From the NCBI GenBank assembly GCA_902762325.1, contig CACWNV010000003.1, positions 62,001 to 126,000 of the forward strand: a DNA stretch of 64,000 bases, read 5' to 3'. Shown here in pieces: positions 46,450 to 56,573 of this stretch (positions are counted from its first letter, which is position 1; every line of letters starts with the position of its first letter). The notes below the pieces were generated by a model, which saw only the letters and a list, made by a program, of their open reading frames with translations, did no database searches and had not been told where the DNA came from. The position numbers and the translations under genes were made by a program. The DNA is from an uncultured Prevotellaceae bacterium (lineage in GTDB: Bacteria > Bacteroidota > Bacteroidia > Bacteroidales > Bacteroidaceae).

Positions 46450-48846
46450 CTAATTTGTAGTTAGTTTAATAATTTGTGTCTTTAAATCAGGGGATGATAC
46501 TTTTAATTGTACTTTACCGGCATTCTTTCCTGCTCTTAGAATGACTAATGCAGAACCATTAAACAGGCGTCTGGTATTACCGACCGTCAGTTCTTCACTG
46601 GTAATATCTCCATTGTCCACACCGACGATTTTAGCATCTCCATCTACTTCAAATGTCAGTTGTTGATTGGCAGACCATACTTTGTTTCCTTTCTTGTCAA
46701 CAGCAGTCACACGTATATGCTGTAAGTCTTTTCCGTCGGCTAACCAATTATTATTGTCAGCCTCAAGGTTAAGTCTTTGTATTTTTCCTGCCGTCATAAT
46801 CTTATGGCTGGCTACTGGTTTCCCGTCTTTATAACCAATAGCTTCCAATGTTCCCGGCTGATACATGATATCATCAATACGTAGTTTGTTGCGGCCTTTG
46901 GTGTTGAGCGTGTTCTCTTTCTCTGCCACAACTTTTCCATTGAGTCTCAGAACGACCTTATCACAATTCGTATAGACATTTATGGTCGCTTTTGTGTCAG
47001 GCTTTCTGTTCCAGTTCTCGCTCATTCTTGCCGTTCCGACTTGCACATCGTTCCATACGACATCAGATTTGTCATCATCAATCACACCGATATGAACGAC
47101 TGGTTCATCACTAAACATCGAACGAAGCAGATATGCAATAGGTTTAGGTTGCAGAGACAAGTCAAATGCTCCCTGTGCCCAACCTTTTGCAGGCCATCCT
47201 TGTGATTCACCTAAATAATCTATCTGGCCCCAATATGCTAAACCGATTACTTTGTCTTGGTTCATCTCAAAGAAGTTGGGCCCCATGTTACTTGTATTCG
47301 CTTCACTCTGATAGAAGATCATCCACGGGTATTTCCTACCGTCTCCATCAAAATACATATACCTATAATTATAGGCGGCAATGTCTGTCTCAAACACCAG
47401 TGGGGCAGGAATGGAGTCGGTCTCCAAGCTTCTTCCACGCGGATGCATAGCAACGGTAATCTTGCGAGTCGGGTCATATCGTTGCACTACCGGCTTCATC
47501 ATCCGATAGGGCGTTACTCCCCAGTCCTCGAAAGGTAAGTTAGCATAAGTCTGCAATTCATTCCCGAGACTCCACATGATGACAGACGGATGATTTCTGT
47601 CACGTTTGATCCATTCAGGTAAATCGTACGGCCATAGCTGCATCCAAGGTTTTCTTCCTCCAGCGAATTGGTCTAACCATTTGTCATACAGCTCATCAAC
47701 TACCAATATCCCTAATTCATCACATAAATCTAAGAATGATGTACTATATGGATTGTGTGAGGTCCTGATATGATTAAAACCAAAGTCCTTGAGGAGTCTA
47801 AGTCGTTTCTCTATAGCACGCGGATAAGCGGCAGCACCTAAGGCTCCTAATGTATGATGGTTGGCATTTCCTTTCAAAAGAACCTTTTTGCCATTTACTC
47901 TCAAGCCAAAGTCAGGAGAAAACTCTATCGTCCGGATACCAAAACGGCTGGAAGCGACATCTCTAACCTGTCCGTTCTTATCAGTAAGCAGCACTTCAGC
48001 TGTATACAGATATGGATCTTCACAACTCCACAAATGGGGGGCTGGCAATTGAATGGCAGGAAGTTTAATCTCATTAGAACGACTTTTACGATTGAAAGCC
48101 ACGTTCTCTGCTTTTTCGTAAATGACGGTATTCTCATTATCTTTAATCCTTACCAACAATGACATCTCGCTGTCACGTGTATAGTTCGTCACCTCTGCCT
48201 GAATGTTAATAAACTTATTCTCAGATGTGGTAATATACAAGGGGTGACGAGCGAAGTATAGTTGCGGATCTGTAGTAATTATATGAACATCACGGAACAA
48301 TCCTCCACCTGTATACCATCTTGAATTTAGCGGATTACTGGTGTTTGCCCTTACTGCAATGATGTTCTCTTCTCCATATTTTAATTTATTGGACAGGTCT
48401 ATCTCAAACCCTAAATAACCATAATCAGTTCCGCCGATGCGTTCACCATTCAAATACACATCGCCGACATACATTATGCCTTCAAAATCAATAATCGTCC
48501 TTTTATTCTTTAAAGACATCTCCGGGACATATTTCTTCACATACCATCCCGAACCCATTTCCTTGAATGCACGGGCAGATAGTCTGCTCCTGAAATTTGA
48601 AGCGCCGTCGCTATTGTTGGCGTTTTCATCAGCTGACGGAGCCACCCATGGTTGTTCTATCTGAAAATCATGAGGGACATCAATATCGCGCCAGTCAGAA
48701 TCATCTGTAAAAGCATTCTGTAATTGTTCTACAGGATATTCTCCCAGATGAAACTTCCATCCAAAGTTGAAATCAGAGATTTGTCTTTGTGCTGACATTC
48801 CCATGCATACCATGAGTACCAGACTTGTCAAAAAGGAACTTTTCAT
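46450..48846 (-). CDS. Secreted GH2-family beta-galactosidase-like glycosidase
   Basis: About 798 residues from ATG 48846, which lies just after a -7 box and gives a signal peptide ending MGMSAQ; the frame opens at 48891. Jelly-roll N-domain (WRDIDVPHDFQIEQPW), Ig-like domain, TIM barrel with acid/base in IMWSLGNELQ (~435) and nucleophile in FYQSEANTSN (~510), then C-terminal Ig-like domains (~600-798). Most similar to beta-galactosidases; other GH2 specificities are possible. Confidence 0.93.
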   Translation of the reverse strand: MKSSFLTSLVLMVCMGMSAQRQISDFNFGWKFHLGEYPVEQLQNAFTDDSDWRDIDVPHDFQIEQPWVAPSADENANNSDGASNFRSRLSARAFKEMGSGWYVKKYVPEMSLKNKRTIIDFEGIMYVGDVYLNGERIGGTDYGYLGFEIDLSNKLKYGEENIIAVRANTSNPLNSRWYTGGGLFRDVHIITTDPQLYFARHPLYITTSENKFINIQAEVTNYTRDSEMSLLVRIKDNENTVIYEKAENVAFNRKSRSNEIKLPAIQLPAPHLWSCEDPYLYTAEVLLTDKNGQVRDVASSRFGIRTIEFSPDFGLRVNGKKVLLKGNANHHTLGALGAAAYPRAIEKRLRLLKDFGFNHIRTSHNPYSTSFLDLCDELGILVVDELYDKWLDQFAGGRKPWMQLWPYDLPEWIKRDRNHPSVIMWSLGNELQTYANLPFEDWGVTPYRMMKPVVQRYDPTRKITVAMHPRGRSLETDSIPAPLVFETDIAAYNYRYMYFDGDGRKYPWMIFYQSEANTSNMGPNFFEMNQDKVIGLAYWGQIDYLGESQGWPAKGWAQGAFDLSLQPKPIAYLLRSMFSDEPVVHIGVIDDDKSDVVWNDVQVGTARMSENWNRKPDTKATINVYTNCDKVVLRLNGKVVAEKENTLNTKGRNKLRIDDIMYQPGTLEAIGYKDGKPVASHKIMTAGKIQRLNLEADNNNWLADGKDLQHIRVTAVDKKGNKVWSANQQLTFEVDGDAKIVGVDNGDITSEELTVGNTRRLFNGSALVILRAGKNAGKVQLKVSSPDLKTQIIKLTTN

Positions 48847-48868
48847 TGATTCGATGATTGTTATGTTG

Positions 48869-48876
48869 CAAAGATA
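48869..48876 (-). promoter_or_regulatory. -7 box of the GH2 gene
   Basis: TATCTTTG on the minus strand, 22 bp before ATG 48846, inside the longer open frame; it fixes the start choice. Confidence 0.7.
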
Positions 48877-48921
48877 AAGAAAAACTCTCAACTCACAATA
48901 AATAGTTCAATTAATTACTTC

Positions 48922-50145
48922 TTATTTATCATTTTTTATTATCTGAAATGGAATTTCCCCATCGTTGTTTGCCGGCTCGATTCCCAGTAATTCACAGATT
49001 AAAGGATAAACGTCAACATTGGGGAAATGAGGAATGTGAAGATGAGGTATGTCAGGTCCGATAGCTCTGAATAACGCATGCATGTCCATCAATGTCGGAT
49101 CATAACCGTGTGTTCCTCCAGAAGAGGGTTTGCCATCTTCTATGTAATAACCTTGGTCGGGCATTATGACAATATCCCCGACACATGGGTTTTCTCCATA
49201 ATGTAAATAGGAGGGGATGTCATCCCGCAACCAGACTTTAACATGATCCATATCTTTCAACTTCTGAAATACTTTTCTTGCTTTCCCCTTCTTGGTGTAG
49301 ATGTTTACAGGAAGAGAACCCTGAATCTCCTCAATCATGCTTTCATCAAGCAGATACTTTAACTTTAACGCTTGCGTTTTATCTGCCCATGTCATCCCAT
49401 GGTCTGAAAGAACTATAAGGTTCACTTCATCGGATAACCCCAGGAACTCTATTCCATTATACAGATAATGAACAAGAGAATCCATCTGTATGACGGCTTT
49501 CTGAGTACGCTTGTCATGCGGTCCATAATCATGCCCGTTTGCATCAGGCTGTTCAAAATATGCCATGATAAGATCAGGCCTGTCCGCCGGACTCTTTCTT
49601 AGAAGTTGAATAATACCGTTAATCCTTTCTTCAAATGTTAGTAACTTCTTTTTTTCATAATTGTAATACAAATCAGGATACATGCCTTGAATCTTAACTT
49701 CTGATCCTGGCCAGTAGAAGACTGCTGTCTGGAGTCCTTGTTTCTTCGCTGTAATCCACAAAGGTTCCCCACCATAGAAAAGCGGATTGTTCTTTATTTC
49801 TTTTTTCTTTATTGAGAAAACAGTTTTAGTCGATGGATTATAAAAGCTGTTTGCCACTATTCCATGATGATCAGGATATAATCCTGTTACTAATGTATAA
49901 TGATTAGGAAAGGTTTTTGAAGGGAATGATGGGATGAGACCGGATTCTATTCCATGATTCGCCATGAAATCCAGCATGGGTGTATTGTATATATACGTAT
50001 AGTCCCATCTGAATCCATCAAGAGAGATGATGATGGTTGTATGGTTCTTTGAAGCTTTTAATTGTACAGAAAAGAGTAACAAAAACGAAATGGAAGCAAT
50101 AAGCTTCAGTCTCCAAAATTGATGATTCGTGCCTTTTGTATTCAT
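48922..50145 (-). CDS. Ectonucleotide pyrophosphatase/phosphodiesterase-family enzyme
   Basis: 407 residues with an N-terminal signal (LKLIASISFLLLFSVQLKAS). Alkaline-phosphatase superfamily: IIISLDGFRWDY (metal Asp, ~34), catalytic Thr in FPSKTFPNHYTLVTGLYPDHHG (TFPNHYTLVTG core, ~83), YFEQPDANGHDYGPHD (~188) and LSDHGMTWAD (~240). Likely periplasmic hydrolysis of nucleotide or phosphodiester bonds. Own promoter. Confidence 0.93.
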   Translation of the reverse strand: MNTKGTNHQFWRLKLIASISFLLLFSVQLKASKNHTTIIISLDGFRWDYTYIYNTPMLDFMANHGIESGLIPSFPSKTFPNHYTLVTGLYPDHHGIVANSFYNPSTKTVFSIKKKEIKNNPLFYGGEPLWITAKKQGLQTAVFYWPGSEVKIQGMYPDLYYNYEKKKLLTFEERINGIIQLLRKSPADRPDLIMAYFEQPDANGHDYGPHDKRTQKAVIQMDSLVHYLYNGIEFLGLSDEVNLIVLSDHGMTWADKTQALKLKYLLDESMIEEIQGSLPVNIYTKKGKARKVFQKLKDMDHVKVWLRDDIPSYLHYGENPCVGDIVIMPDQGYYIEDGKPSSGGTHGYDPTLMDMHALFRAIGPDIPHLHIPHFPNVDVYPLICELLGIEPANNDGEIPFQIIKNDK

Positions 50146-50177
50146 AGGTATATATAAATGTTTTCTCGATATGTTTA

Positions 50178-50208
50178 CAAAGGTACTTTTTTTTCAAAAT
50201 AATTCAAA
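50178..50208 (-). promoter_or_regulatory. Promoter of the pyrophosphatase gene
   Basis: On the minus strand TTTG (50205-50208), a 19-bp spacer and TACCTTTG (50178-50185). Confidence 0.75.
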
Positions 50209-50238
50209 GAAAATGTGGAATAATTCGAATGTTTTTTG

Positions 50239-50246
50239 TATTTTTG
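50239..50246 (+). promoter_or_regulatory. -7 box of the AraC-type regulator operon
   Basis: TATTTTTG, 43 bp before ATG 50290. The open frame begins with a TTG at 50236 just ahead of this box, so that start is not used. Confidence 0.6.
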
Positions 50247-50289
50247 CAATGTTAAGATATTTTTGTGTACACAGTTATTTTTTATACGC

Positions 50290-50781
50290 ATGGCTAAATA
50301 TAATATTACAGAGAAAAGAGAAAAGGAAGCGGCATATAGAATGTTGGTGAATCCAAAGCTGATGGATGAACTAAAAGAGAAGATTTTAGATGTTGTTTTG
50401 ATACAGAAAAGGTATAAGGACAAAAACTATTCAGCAAAGAAACTTGCAGAAGATTTAGGAACGAATACCCGGTATATTTCTGCCGTTGTCAATGTTCGTT
50501 TTCACATGAATTACACTTCTTTTGTCAACAAGTACCGTATTGATGAAGCAATGGACATTCTAACAGATAGGCGGTATCAAGATTTAAACATGGAAGAGAT
50601 ATCTGACATGGTTGGATTTTCTAATCGCCAATCATTCTATGCGTCCTTTTTTAAGATTAACGGAGTGACACCAAGAGAATATAAGATTCGTCATTTTGCC
50701 CAGCATCCTGCTCCTGTCGAAAAACCAAAAAGGAGAGGACGTAGGAAATCTTTAAAGGAAAAACTATCAACACCTGAATAA
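50290..50781 (+). CDS. AraC-type helix-turn-helix regulator (DNA-binding domain only)
   Basis: 163 residues from ATG 50290. AraC/XylS double helix-turn-helix: YSAKKLAEDLGTNTRYISAV (first, ~50) and MEEISDMVGFSNRQSFYASF (second, ~100) with FFKINGVTPREYKI. There is no sensory domain, and the C-terminus is basic (KPKRRGRRKSLKEK). Targets unknown. It is 5 bp ahead of the DPP III gene. Confidence 0.9.
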   Translation: MAKYNITEKREKEAAYRMLVNPKLMDELKEKILDVVLIQKRYKDKNYSAKKLAEDLGTNTRYISAVVNVRFHMNYTSFVNKYRIDEAMDILTDRRYQDLNMEEISDMVGFSNRQSFYASFFKINGVTPREYKIRHFAQHPAPVEKPKRRGRRKSLKEKLSTPE

Positions 50782-50786
50782 CAATT

Positions 50787-52739
50787 ATGAATCAACTAGA
50801 CTTCTGTTATTCTGATGAAAGATTTGCAGACATTCAATTATTACGTTATCGTTTGAATGGTTTTGAGAAGCTCTCCAAAAACCAGAAACTATTAGTGTAT
50901 TATTTAAGTGAAGCTGCACTATGTGGTAGGGACATCACAACAGATCAAAACTGCAAATACAACTTACGTATCAGAAAACTGTTAGAAAGTGTATATACAG
51001 AGTATAGTGGCAACAGAGAGAATGAAGATTTCCTGGCTTTGGAAATCTATTTAAAAAGGCTATGGTTTTCCAACGGGATTCATCATCATTATGGATGTGA
51101 GAAGTTCACAGCTCATTTCTCTGAAGATTTTCTCCTGTCTGAGATTAACAAAATACCAGTCTCTAAACTTCCTTTGTTTGAAGAAGAGACTGTATCTGAT
51201 ATGTGCAATGAATTGTTCCCGGTAATATTCGATCCTTCAATATTAAAGAAACGAGTTAATAAGACTGACGGTGAGGACTTGGTCTTAACTTCTGCATGTA
51301 ATTTCTATGAGAATCTTTCACAACAAGAAGCAGAGGATTTCTATGCACAAAAGAAGAAACATAAAAGTGACAGGATGCCTTCATTTGGATTGAACTCAAA
51401 GCTGGTGAAGGAAAATGGAGAAATCAAAGAAGTTACTTGGAAGGTTGATGGGTTATATGACAAACCGATTCAACACATTATCCGTTGGTTGGAAAAATCT
51501 CTATCGGTAGCCGAGAACACCCTTCAGCGTGAAGTAATAGAGTCGTTGATAGAATATTATAAAACAGGTGATTTAAGCATTTTTGATGATTATTCTATTA
51601 AATGGTTAAGTGAAGTCGACGGACAGATAGATTTTATCAATGGTTTTATAGAGGTATATGGCGATCCATTAGGCATAAAAGGCACTTGGGAGAGCTTGGT
51701 TGAGTATAGAGATGTTGAAGCAACCAAACGAACTAAGTTAATCAGTAGTAATGCCCAGTGGTTTGAAGACAATTCCCCAATAGATAACAGGTTCCGAAAG
51801 GCTGTTGTTAAGGGAGTTTCCGCCAATGTTATATGTGCTGCAATGTTAGGTGGAGAAGAGTATCCTTCAACAGCGATAGGTATCAATCTTCCAAATGCAG
51901 ATTGGATTCGTGCAGAATATGGATCGAAAAGTATTACCATATCAAATATCACTGAAGCCTATAACAAATCTGCTAAAGGAAATGGCTTCTTAGATGAATT
52001 TGTTGTAGATGATGAGACTCATAGCCTAATAGAAGAATATGGTGACGTTTGTGATAATCTGCACACAGATTTGCATGAATGTCTTGGTCATGGTAGTGGA
52101 CAACTTTTGCCAGGAGTAGATCCAGATGCATTAAAATCTTATGGAAGTACTATCGAAGAAGCACGTGCCGATTTGTTCGGGCTTTATTATATTGCAGATA
52201 ATAAAATGTTAGAATTGGGACTACTCCCTGACAAGAATGCTTACAAAGCTCAATATTATACATATCTGATGAATGGATTAATGACCCAGTTGACTCGCAT
52301 CACTCCTGGCAATCAGATTGAAGAAGCGCACATGCGTAACCGTGCGTTAATATCACGTTGGGTGTATAAACATTCATGTGGGGCGGTTAAATTAATCCAC
52401 AAGGATGGAAAAACATACGTTAAAATAGAGAACTACAATATACTGAGGGACTTGTTTGCCAAATTACTCATGGAGATTCAGCGTATTAAGAGTGAAGGAG
52501 ACTTTACTGCTGCCCGCAGCATTGTAGAGGAATATGCAATTACAGTGGACCCCCAACTGCATGAGGAAATCCTTCATCGCTATTCTAACCTGAACATTGC
52601 TCCATATAAAGGATTCATTAATCCCGTATTATCACCTGTACGCAATGAGAAGGGAGAAATAGAAGATATTGTAGTTGACTATACAGAGAGCTATGTAAAC
52701 CAGATGCTCCGCTATAGTTCTGAATACGGTTATCTATAG
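50787..52739 (+). CDS. Dipeptidyl peptidase III (M49 zinc peptidase)
   Basis: 650 residues. The M49 zinc motif reads HECLGHGSG (~430; family usual HExxGH) and the second motif EEARAD (~457; usual EExRAD), giving His, His and Glu ligands. No signal peptide, so cytosolic cleavage of dipeptides from oligopeptides. Length fits bacterial DPP III. Middle gene of a three-gene operon with 5-bp gaps. Confidence 0.93.
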   Translation: MNQLDFCYSDERFADIQLLRYRLNGFEKLSKNQKLLVYYLSEAALCGRDITTDQNCKYNLRIRKLLESVYTEYSGNRENEDFLALEIYLKRLWFSNGIHHHYGCEKFTAHFSEDFLLSEINKIPVSKLPLFEEETVSDMCNELFPVIFDPSILKKRVNKTDGEDLVLTSACNFYENLSQQEAEDFYAQKKKHKSDRMPSFGLNSKLVKENGEIKEVTWKVDGLYDKPIQHIIRWLEKSLSVAENTLQREVIESLIEYYKTGDLSIFDDYSIKWLSEVDGQIDFINGFIEVYGDPLGIKGTWESLVEYRDVEATKRTKLISSNAQWFEDNSPIDNRFRKAVVKGVSANVICAAMLGGEEYPSTAIGINLPNADWIRAEYGSKSITISNITEAYNKSAKGNGFLDEFVVDDETHSLIEEYGDVCDNLHTDLHECLGHGSGQLLPGVDPDALKSYGSTIEEARADLFGLYYIADNKMLELGLLPDKNAYKAQYYTYLMNGLMTQLTRITPGNQIEEAHMRNRALISRWVYKHSCGAVKLIHKDGKTYVKIENYNILRDLFAKLLMEIQRIKSEGDFTAARSIVEEYAITVDPQLHEEILHRYSNLNIAPYKGFINPVLSPVRNEKGEIEDIVVDYTESYVNQMLRYSSEYGYL

Positions 52740-52744
52740 AAATA

Positions 52745-53371
52745 ATGACAATGTCCGAAGATACACATAACAAACTGAACCAGATAAAGAGGTCATTTAG
52801 ACTAATGATGAATGGTGTTACCGCTCAGTCAATGCGTTCAAAAGGATTAGATTACAAATTAAACTGGGGAACGAACATCATTGATCTGAAAACGATGGCT
52901 CAAGAATATGGGAAGGATTATGATTTGGCTGTTGCACTATGGAAGGAAAGCATTCGTGAATGTAAAATACTCGCAACTCTGATTATGCCGGCAAATCAGA
53001 TGCATGAAGAATTAGCATGTACATGGATGGACCAGACACAAACTCAAGAAATTGCTGAAATGCTTGCCTTGAATTTATTCCAATATCTATCCTTTGCGTC
53101 CAAATTGGCATATAGATGGTTGGCATCAGATAAGGCTCTTTATCAAATATGTGCATTTCAGATTCTCTCTAAGTGTTTTATTAAAGGAGAAAAACCGGAT
53201 GACAAAGACATTAGTGTCTTTTTATCTCAGGCTTGTTTGGCATTACAAGATGAGAATCTCTCTGTTCGTCATGCAGCCATGAATTGTGTTATACATTTCA
53301 TGGATTTAGGGAAAGAATATGATTTAAGTGCACGTGAAGCCTTGTCAAAAGCCCGAATAGACATTATTTAG
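52745..53371 (+). CDS. DNA-alkylation-repair-like (ALK/HEAT-repeat) protein
   Basis: 208 residues, all helical, with WGTNIIDLKTMAQEYGKDYDLAVALWKESIRECKILATLI resembling the AlkD-like HEAT fold (VALWKESIRECKILATLI part, ~58-75). AlkD members excise alkylated bases; whether this one is active is not clear from sequence. Starts 5 bp after DPP III. Confidence 0.72.
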   Translation: MTMSEDTHNKLNQIKRSFRLMMNGVTAQSMRSKGLDYKLNWGTNIIDLKTMAQEYGKDYDLAVALWKESIRECKILATLIMPANQMHEELACTWMDQTQTQEIAEMLALNLFQYLSFASKLAYRWLASDKALYQICAFQILSKCFIKGEKPDDKDISVFLSQACLALQDENLSVRHAAMNCVIHFMDLGKEYDLSAREALSKARIDII

Positions 53372-53414
53372 TTTTTTTTCAAATTATATTATGTCTGTTT
53401 AAATAAAAAAATAG

Positions 53415-53422
53415 TACCTTTG
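53415..53422 (+). promoter_or_regulatory. -7 box of fur-purA-hisS operon
   Basis: TACCTTTG, 22 bp before the fur start. Confidence 0.65.
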
Positions 53423-53444
53423 TGCACCAAAAGATACACCTTTA

Positions 53445-53930
53445 ATGGAAGATAAAGTAAAAGAGAATGTAAGACAAATACTGAATGGGTATTTGGAAAT
53501 GAAAAAGTGCAGGAAAACTCCTGAGCGCTATGCCATTCTCGATGCTGTGTATAGTATCCGTGGGCATTTTACGATTGAAGAACTTAGTGCATACTTAGAG
53601 GAACATAATTTCAGAGTCAGCCGTGCTACTCTATATAACACCATTAAATTGTTTTATGAACTTCGGCTTGTTGTTCCTCATCACTTGATTGACGGAACCA
53701 AGTATGAAGCTTGCTATGCAAACAATAATCATATACACCAGATATGTACGGTTTGTGGCAAAGTATCTGAACTCCATTCTACGGATTTGATTCGTACTAT
53801 ACGAGAAACGAAATTAAAGCGTTTTCGCAAAGACGCTTTTTCTTTATATATTTATGGTATATGTAGCACATGTCAGGCAAAGATAACCCGGCGTAAAGGT
53901 GTTGCACAAAAAGAAAACCCAAAAACTTAA
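53445..53930 (+). CDS. Fur-family metal/peroxide-responsive repressor
   Basis: 161 residues. Winged helix with TPERYAILDAVYSIRGHFTI (~25-44) and VSRATLYNTIKLFYEL (~62-77), dimer domain with HHL..., NNNHIHQICTVCGKV (~95-109) and a second Cys pair GICSTCQAK, likely structural zinc. Fur, Zur and PerR cannot be separated safely. purA follows after 7 bp. Confidence 0.92.
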   Translation: MEDKVKENVRQILNGYLEMKKCRKTPERYAILDAVYSIRGHFTIEELSAYLEEHNFRVSRATLYNTIKLFYELRLVVPHHLIDGTKYEACYANNNHIHQICTVCGKVSELHSTDLIRTIRETKLKRFRKDAFSLYIYGICSTCQAKITRRKGVAQKENPKT

Positions 53931-53937
53931 TTAATAG

Positions 53938-55212
53938 ATGAAATCAGGAAAAGTTGATGTTCTGTTAGGTCTGCAATGGGGTGACGAGGGAAAAGGTAAG
54001 GTCGTTGATGTCCTAACTCCTCGTTATGATGTTATTGCTCGTTTTCAGGGTGGTCCTAATGCAGGTCACACATTGGAGTTTGAAGGACAGAAGTATGTTC
54101 TTCGTAGTATTCCTTCTGGTATTTTCCAAGGTGGGAAAGTTAATATTATCGGTAATGGTGTCGTATTGGCTCCCGACCTCTTCATGGAAGAAGCGATGGG
54201 ATTGGAAAAGAGTGGTCATGAGTTGAAATCTCGATTGCACATTTCTAAGAAGGCTCATTTAATCATGCCGACTCACCGTCTTTTAGATGCTGCCATAGAA
54301 GCATCGAAAGGTAAGAACAAAGTCGGTACAACGGGAAAGGGTATTGGTCCCACCTATACTGATAAAATAAGTAGGAACGGATTACGTGTTGGCGATATTC
54401 TTGAGAATTTTGAAGAAAAGTATGCTAAGTGTAAGGCACGTCACATGGAGATGCTTAAAGCATTGAACTATCCTGATGTCGATATTACAGAAGTTGAAAA
54501 GAAGTGGCTGGAAGGAGTAGAGTATATCCGTCAGTTTACTATTTGTGACAGTGAACATGAAATAAACGGCTTTCTTGCTGAAGGCAAGTCTGTCTTATGT
54601 GAAGGAGCGCAAGGAACGATGCTTGATGTCGACTTCGGCAGTTATCCGTTTGTTACCTCTTCTAATACGATATGTGCAGGTGCATGTACAGGATTGGGGA
54701 TTGGCCCGAATCGCATAGGTGAAGTCTATGGAATCATGAAAGCATATTGCACACGTGTTGGTGCAGGACCATTCCCAACTGAATTATTCGACGAAACAGG
54801 TAAACGCATTCGTGATCTCGGTCATGAATACGGTGCAGTAACTGGACGCGAACGTCGTTGTGGCTGGATTGATCTTGTCGCCTTACGTTATTCAATCATG
54901 ATTAATGGAGTTACTCAACTGATTATGATGAAGAGTGATGTGCTTGATGAGTTTGAGACCATTAAAGCTTGCGTTGCCTATAAGCAGAATGGTAAGGTCA
55001 TTGATTACTTCCCATACAACATTGAAGACGGAATAGAGCCTGTGTATGTCGAAATGCCAGGTTGGAAAACAAACATGACGAAGTTTACCTCGGAAGATGA
55101 ATTCCCCAAACCTTTCGCTGACTATATCGCCTTCTTAGAGGAACAGTTGAAAACTCCTATTAAAATTATTTCTATCGGTCCCGACCGTGAACAGACAATT
55201 GAACGAAAATAA
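53938..55212 (+). CDS. purA: Adenylosuccinate synthetase
   Basis: 424 residues. [14 protein letters not shown] (~10-23, catalytic Asp), [40 protein letters not shown]. Makes adenylosuccinate from IMP, aspartate and GTP. Its TAA overlaps the hisS ATG by one base. Confidence 0.98.
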   Translation: MKSGKVDVLLGLQWGDEGKGKVVDVLTPRYDVIARFQGGPNAGHTLEFEGQKYVLRSIPSGIFQGGKVNIIGNGVVLAPDLFMEEAMGLEKSGHELKSRLHISKKAHLIMPTHRLLDAAIEASKGKNKVGTTGKGIGPTYTDKISRNGLRVGDILENFEEKYAKCKARHMEMLKALNYPDVDITEVEKKWLEGVEYIRQFTICDSEHEINGFLAEGKSVLCEGAQGTMLDVDFGSYPFVTSSNTICAGACTGLGIGPNRIGEVYGIMKAYCTRVGAGPFPTELFDETGKRIRDLGHEYGAVTGRERRCGWIDLVALRYSIMINGVTQLIMMKSDVLDEFETIKACVAYKQNGKVIDYFPYNIEDGIEPVYVEMPGWKTNMTKFTSEDEFPKPFADYIAFLEEQLKTPIKIISIGPDREQTIERK

Positions 55213-56573
55213 TGGCAAACAAACCGAATATACCCAAAGGAACCCGAGATTTTTCCCCTGTGGAGATGTCGAAGCGTAATTATATCTTTAATACTATTAA
55301 GGAGGTTTATGCTCTATATGGCTTTCAGCAGATTGAAACTCCAGCAATGGAGACCTTACAAACCTTAATGGGAAAATATGGGGAAGAAGGTGACAAGTTA
55401 CTATTCAAGATTCTAAACTCTGGAGACTTCCTCAATAAAGTAAGTAATGAGGAATTAAACGATGGTAACTCTTTACATTTAGCAGCAAAACTATGTGAAA
55501 AAGGACTCAGATATGATTTGACTGTACCTTTTGCACGTTATGTCGTCATGCATCGTGAAGAGTTGCAATTGCCTTTCAAGCGTTACCAGATACAACCCGT
55601 CTGGCGTGCAGATCGTCCTCAGAAAGGACGTTATCGTGAGTTCTATCAATGTGATGCAGATGTTGTCGGTTCCGATTCTTTATTGAATGAAATCGAGCTA
55701 ATGCAAATAGTTGACACCGTCTTTTCGCGTTTTGGAATTCGCGTACAGATAAAAATCAACAACAGGAAGATTCTGGCAGGAATAGCTGAAACAATCGGAC
55801 ATCCTGATAAGATTGTTGATATTACCGTGGCTATCGACAAATTGGATAAGATCGGTATTGATAATGTGAATCTGGAATTAAGAAACGCAGGAATTGACGA
55901 CCAGTCTATTGAAAAGCTCCAGCCTATCATATCTTTTGTTGGAAATAATGAAGAGAAGCTGGATGTCATATCACAAGTGTTGCATGAATCTGAGATTGGC
56001 CTGAAAGGAGTCGAGGAATTGCGGTTTATATTAGACAACTTGAAAACTGTAGGTCTAAAGAATGAGATTCAATTTGATTTGACTTTGGCTCGTGGCTTGA
56101 ATTATTATACAGGAGCTATATTTGAAGTGAAAGCTTTAGATGTGCAGATTGGAAGTATTACAGGTGGAGGACGCTATGACAATTTGACTGGTATATTCGG
56201 TATGCCTGGATTGAGTGGTGTTGGTATCAGCTTTGGTGCCGATCGGATATATGATGTTTTGAATACGCTTGACCTTTATCCCAAAGATACTATTTCCACA
56301 ACTAAAGTATTATTTATAAACTTTGGCGAGAAAGAAGTTGGTTATTGTCTCCCTATAGTCTCACAACTTCGTAGTATTGGTGTTTGTTCCGAGATCTACC
56401 CCGATAGTGTGAAGATTAAGAAACAAATGAGTTATGCCAATGCCAAGCAGATTCCGTATGTTGCCATGGCAGGGGAGGATGAGATAAACAACTCAATGGT
56501 TTCGCTTAAAAATATGGAAACGGGTGAGCAGTCATCTGTATCTATTGAAAGATTATTGGAGATCTTAAGATGA
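55212..56573 (+). CDS. hisS: Histidyl-tRNA synthetase
   Basis: 453 residues. Class II motifs: [30 protein letters not shown] ([16 protein letters not shown] core, motif 2, ~128), [14 protein letters not shown] (His-A) and [24 protein letters not shown] (motif 3). C-terminal anticodon-binding domain complete. Overlaps the next gene by 4 bp. Confidence 0.97.
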   Translation: MANKPNIPKGTRDFSPVEMSKRNYIFNTIKEVYALYGFQQIETPAMETLQTLMGKYGEEGDKLLFKILNSGDFLNKVSNEELNDGNSLHLAAKLCEKGLRYDLTVPFARYVVMHREELQLPFKRYQIQPVWRADRPQKGRYREFYQCDADVVGSDSLLNEIELMQIVDTVFSRFGIRVQIKINNRKILAGIAETIGHPDKIVDITVAIDKLDKIGIDNVNLELRNAGIDDQSIEKLQPIISFVGNNEEKLDVISQVLHESEIGLKGVEELRFILDNLKTVGLKNEIQFDLTLARGLNYYTGAIFEVKALDVQIGSITGGGRYDNLTGIFGMPGLSGVGISFGADRIYDVLNTLDLYPKDTISTTKVLFINFGEKEVGYCLPIVSQLRSIGVCSEIYPDSVKIKKQMSYANAKQIPYVAMAGEDEINNSMVSLKNMETGEQSSVSIERLLEILR

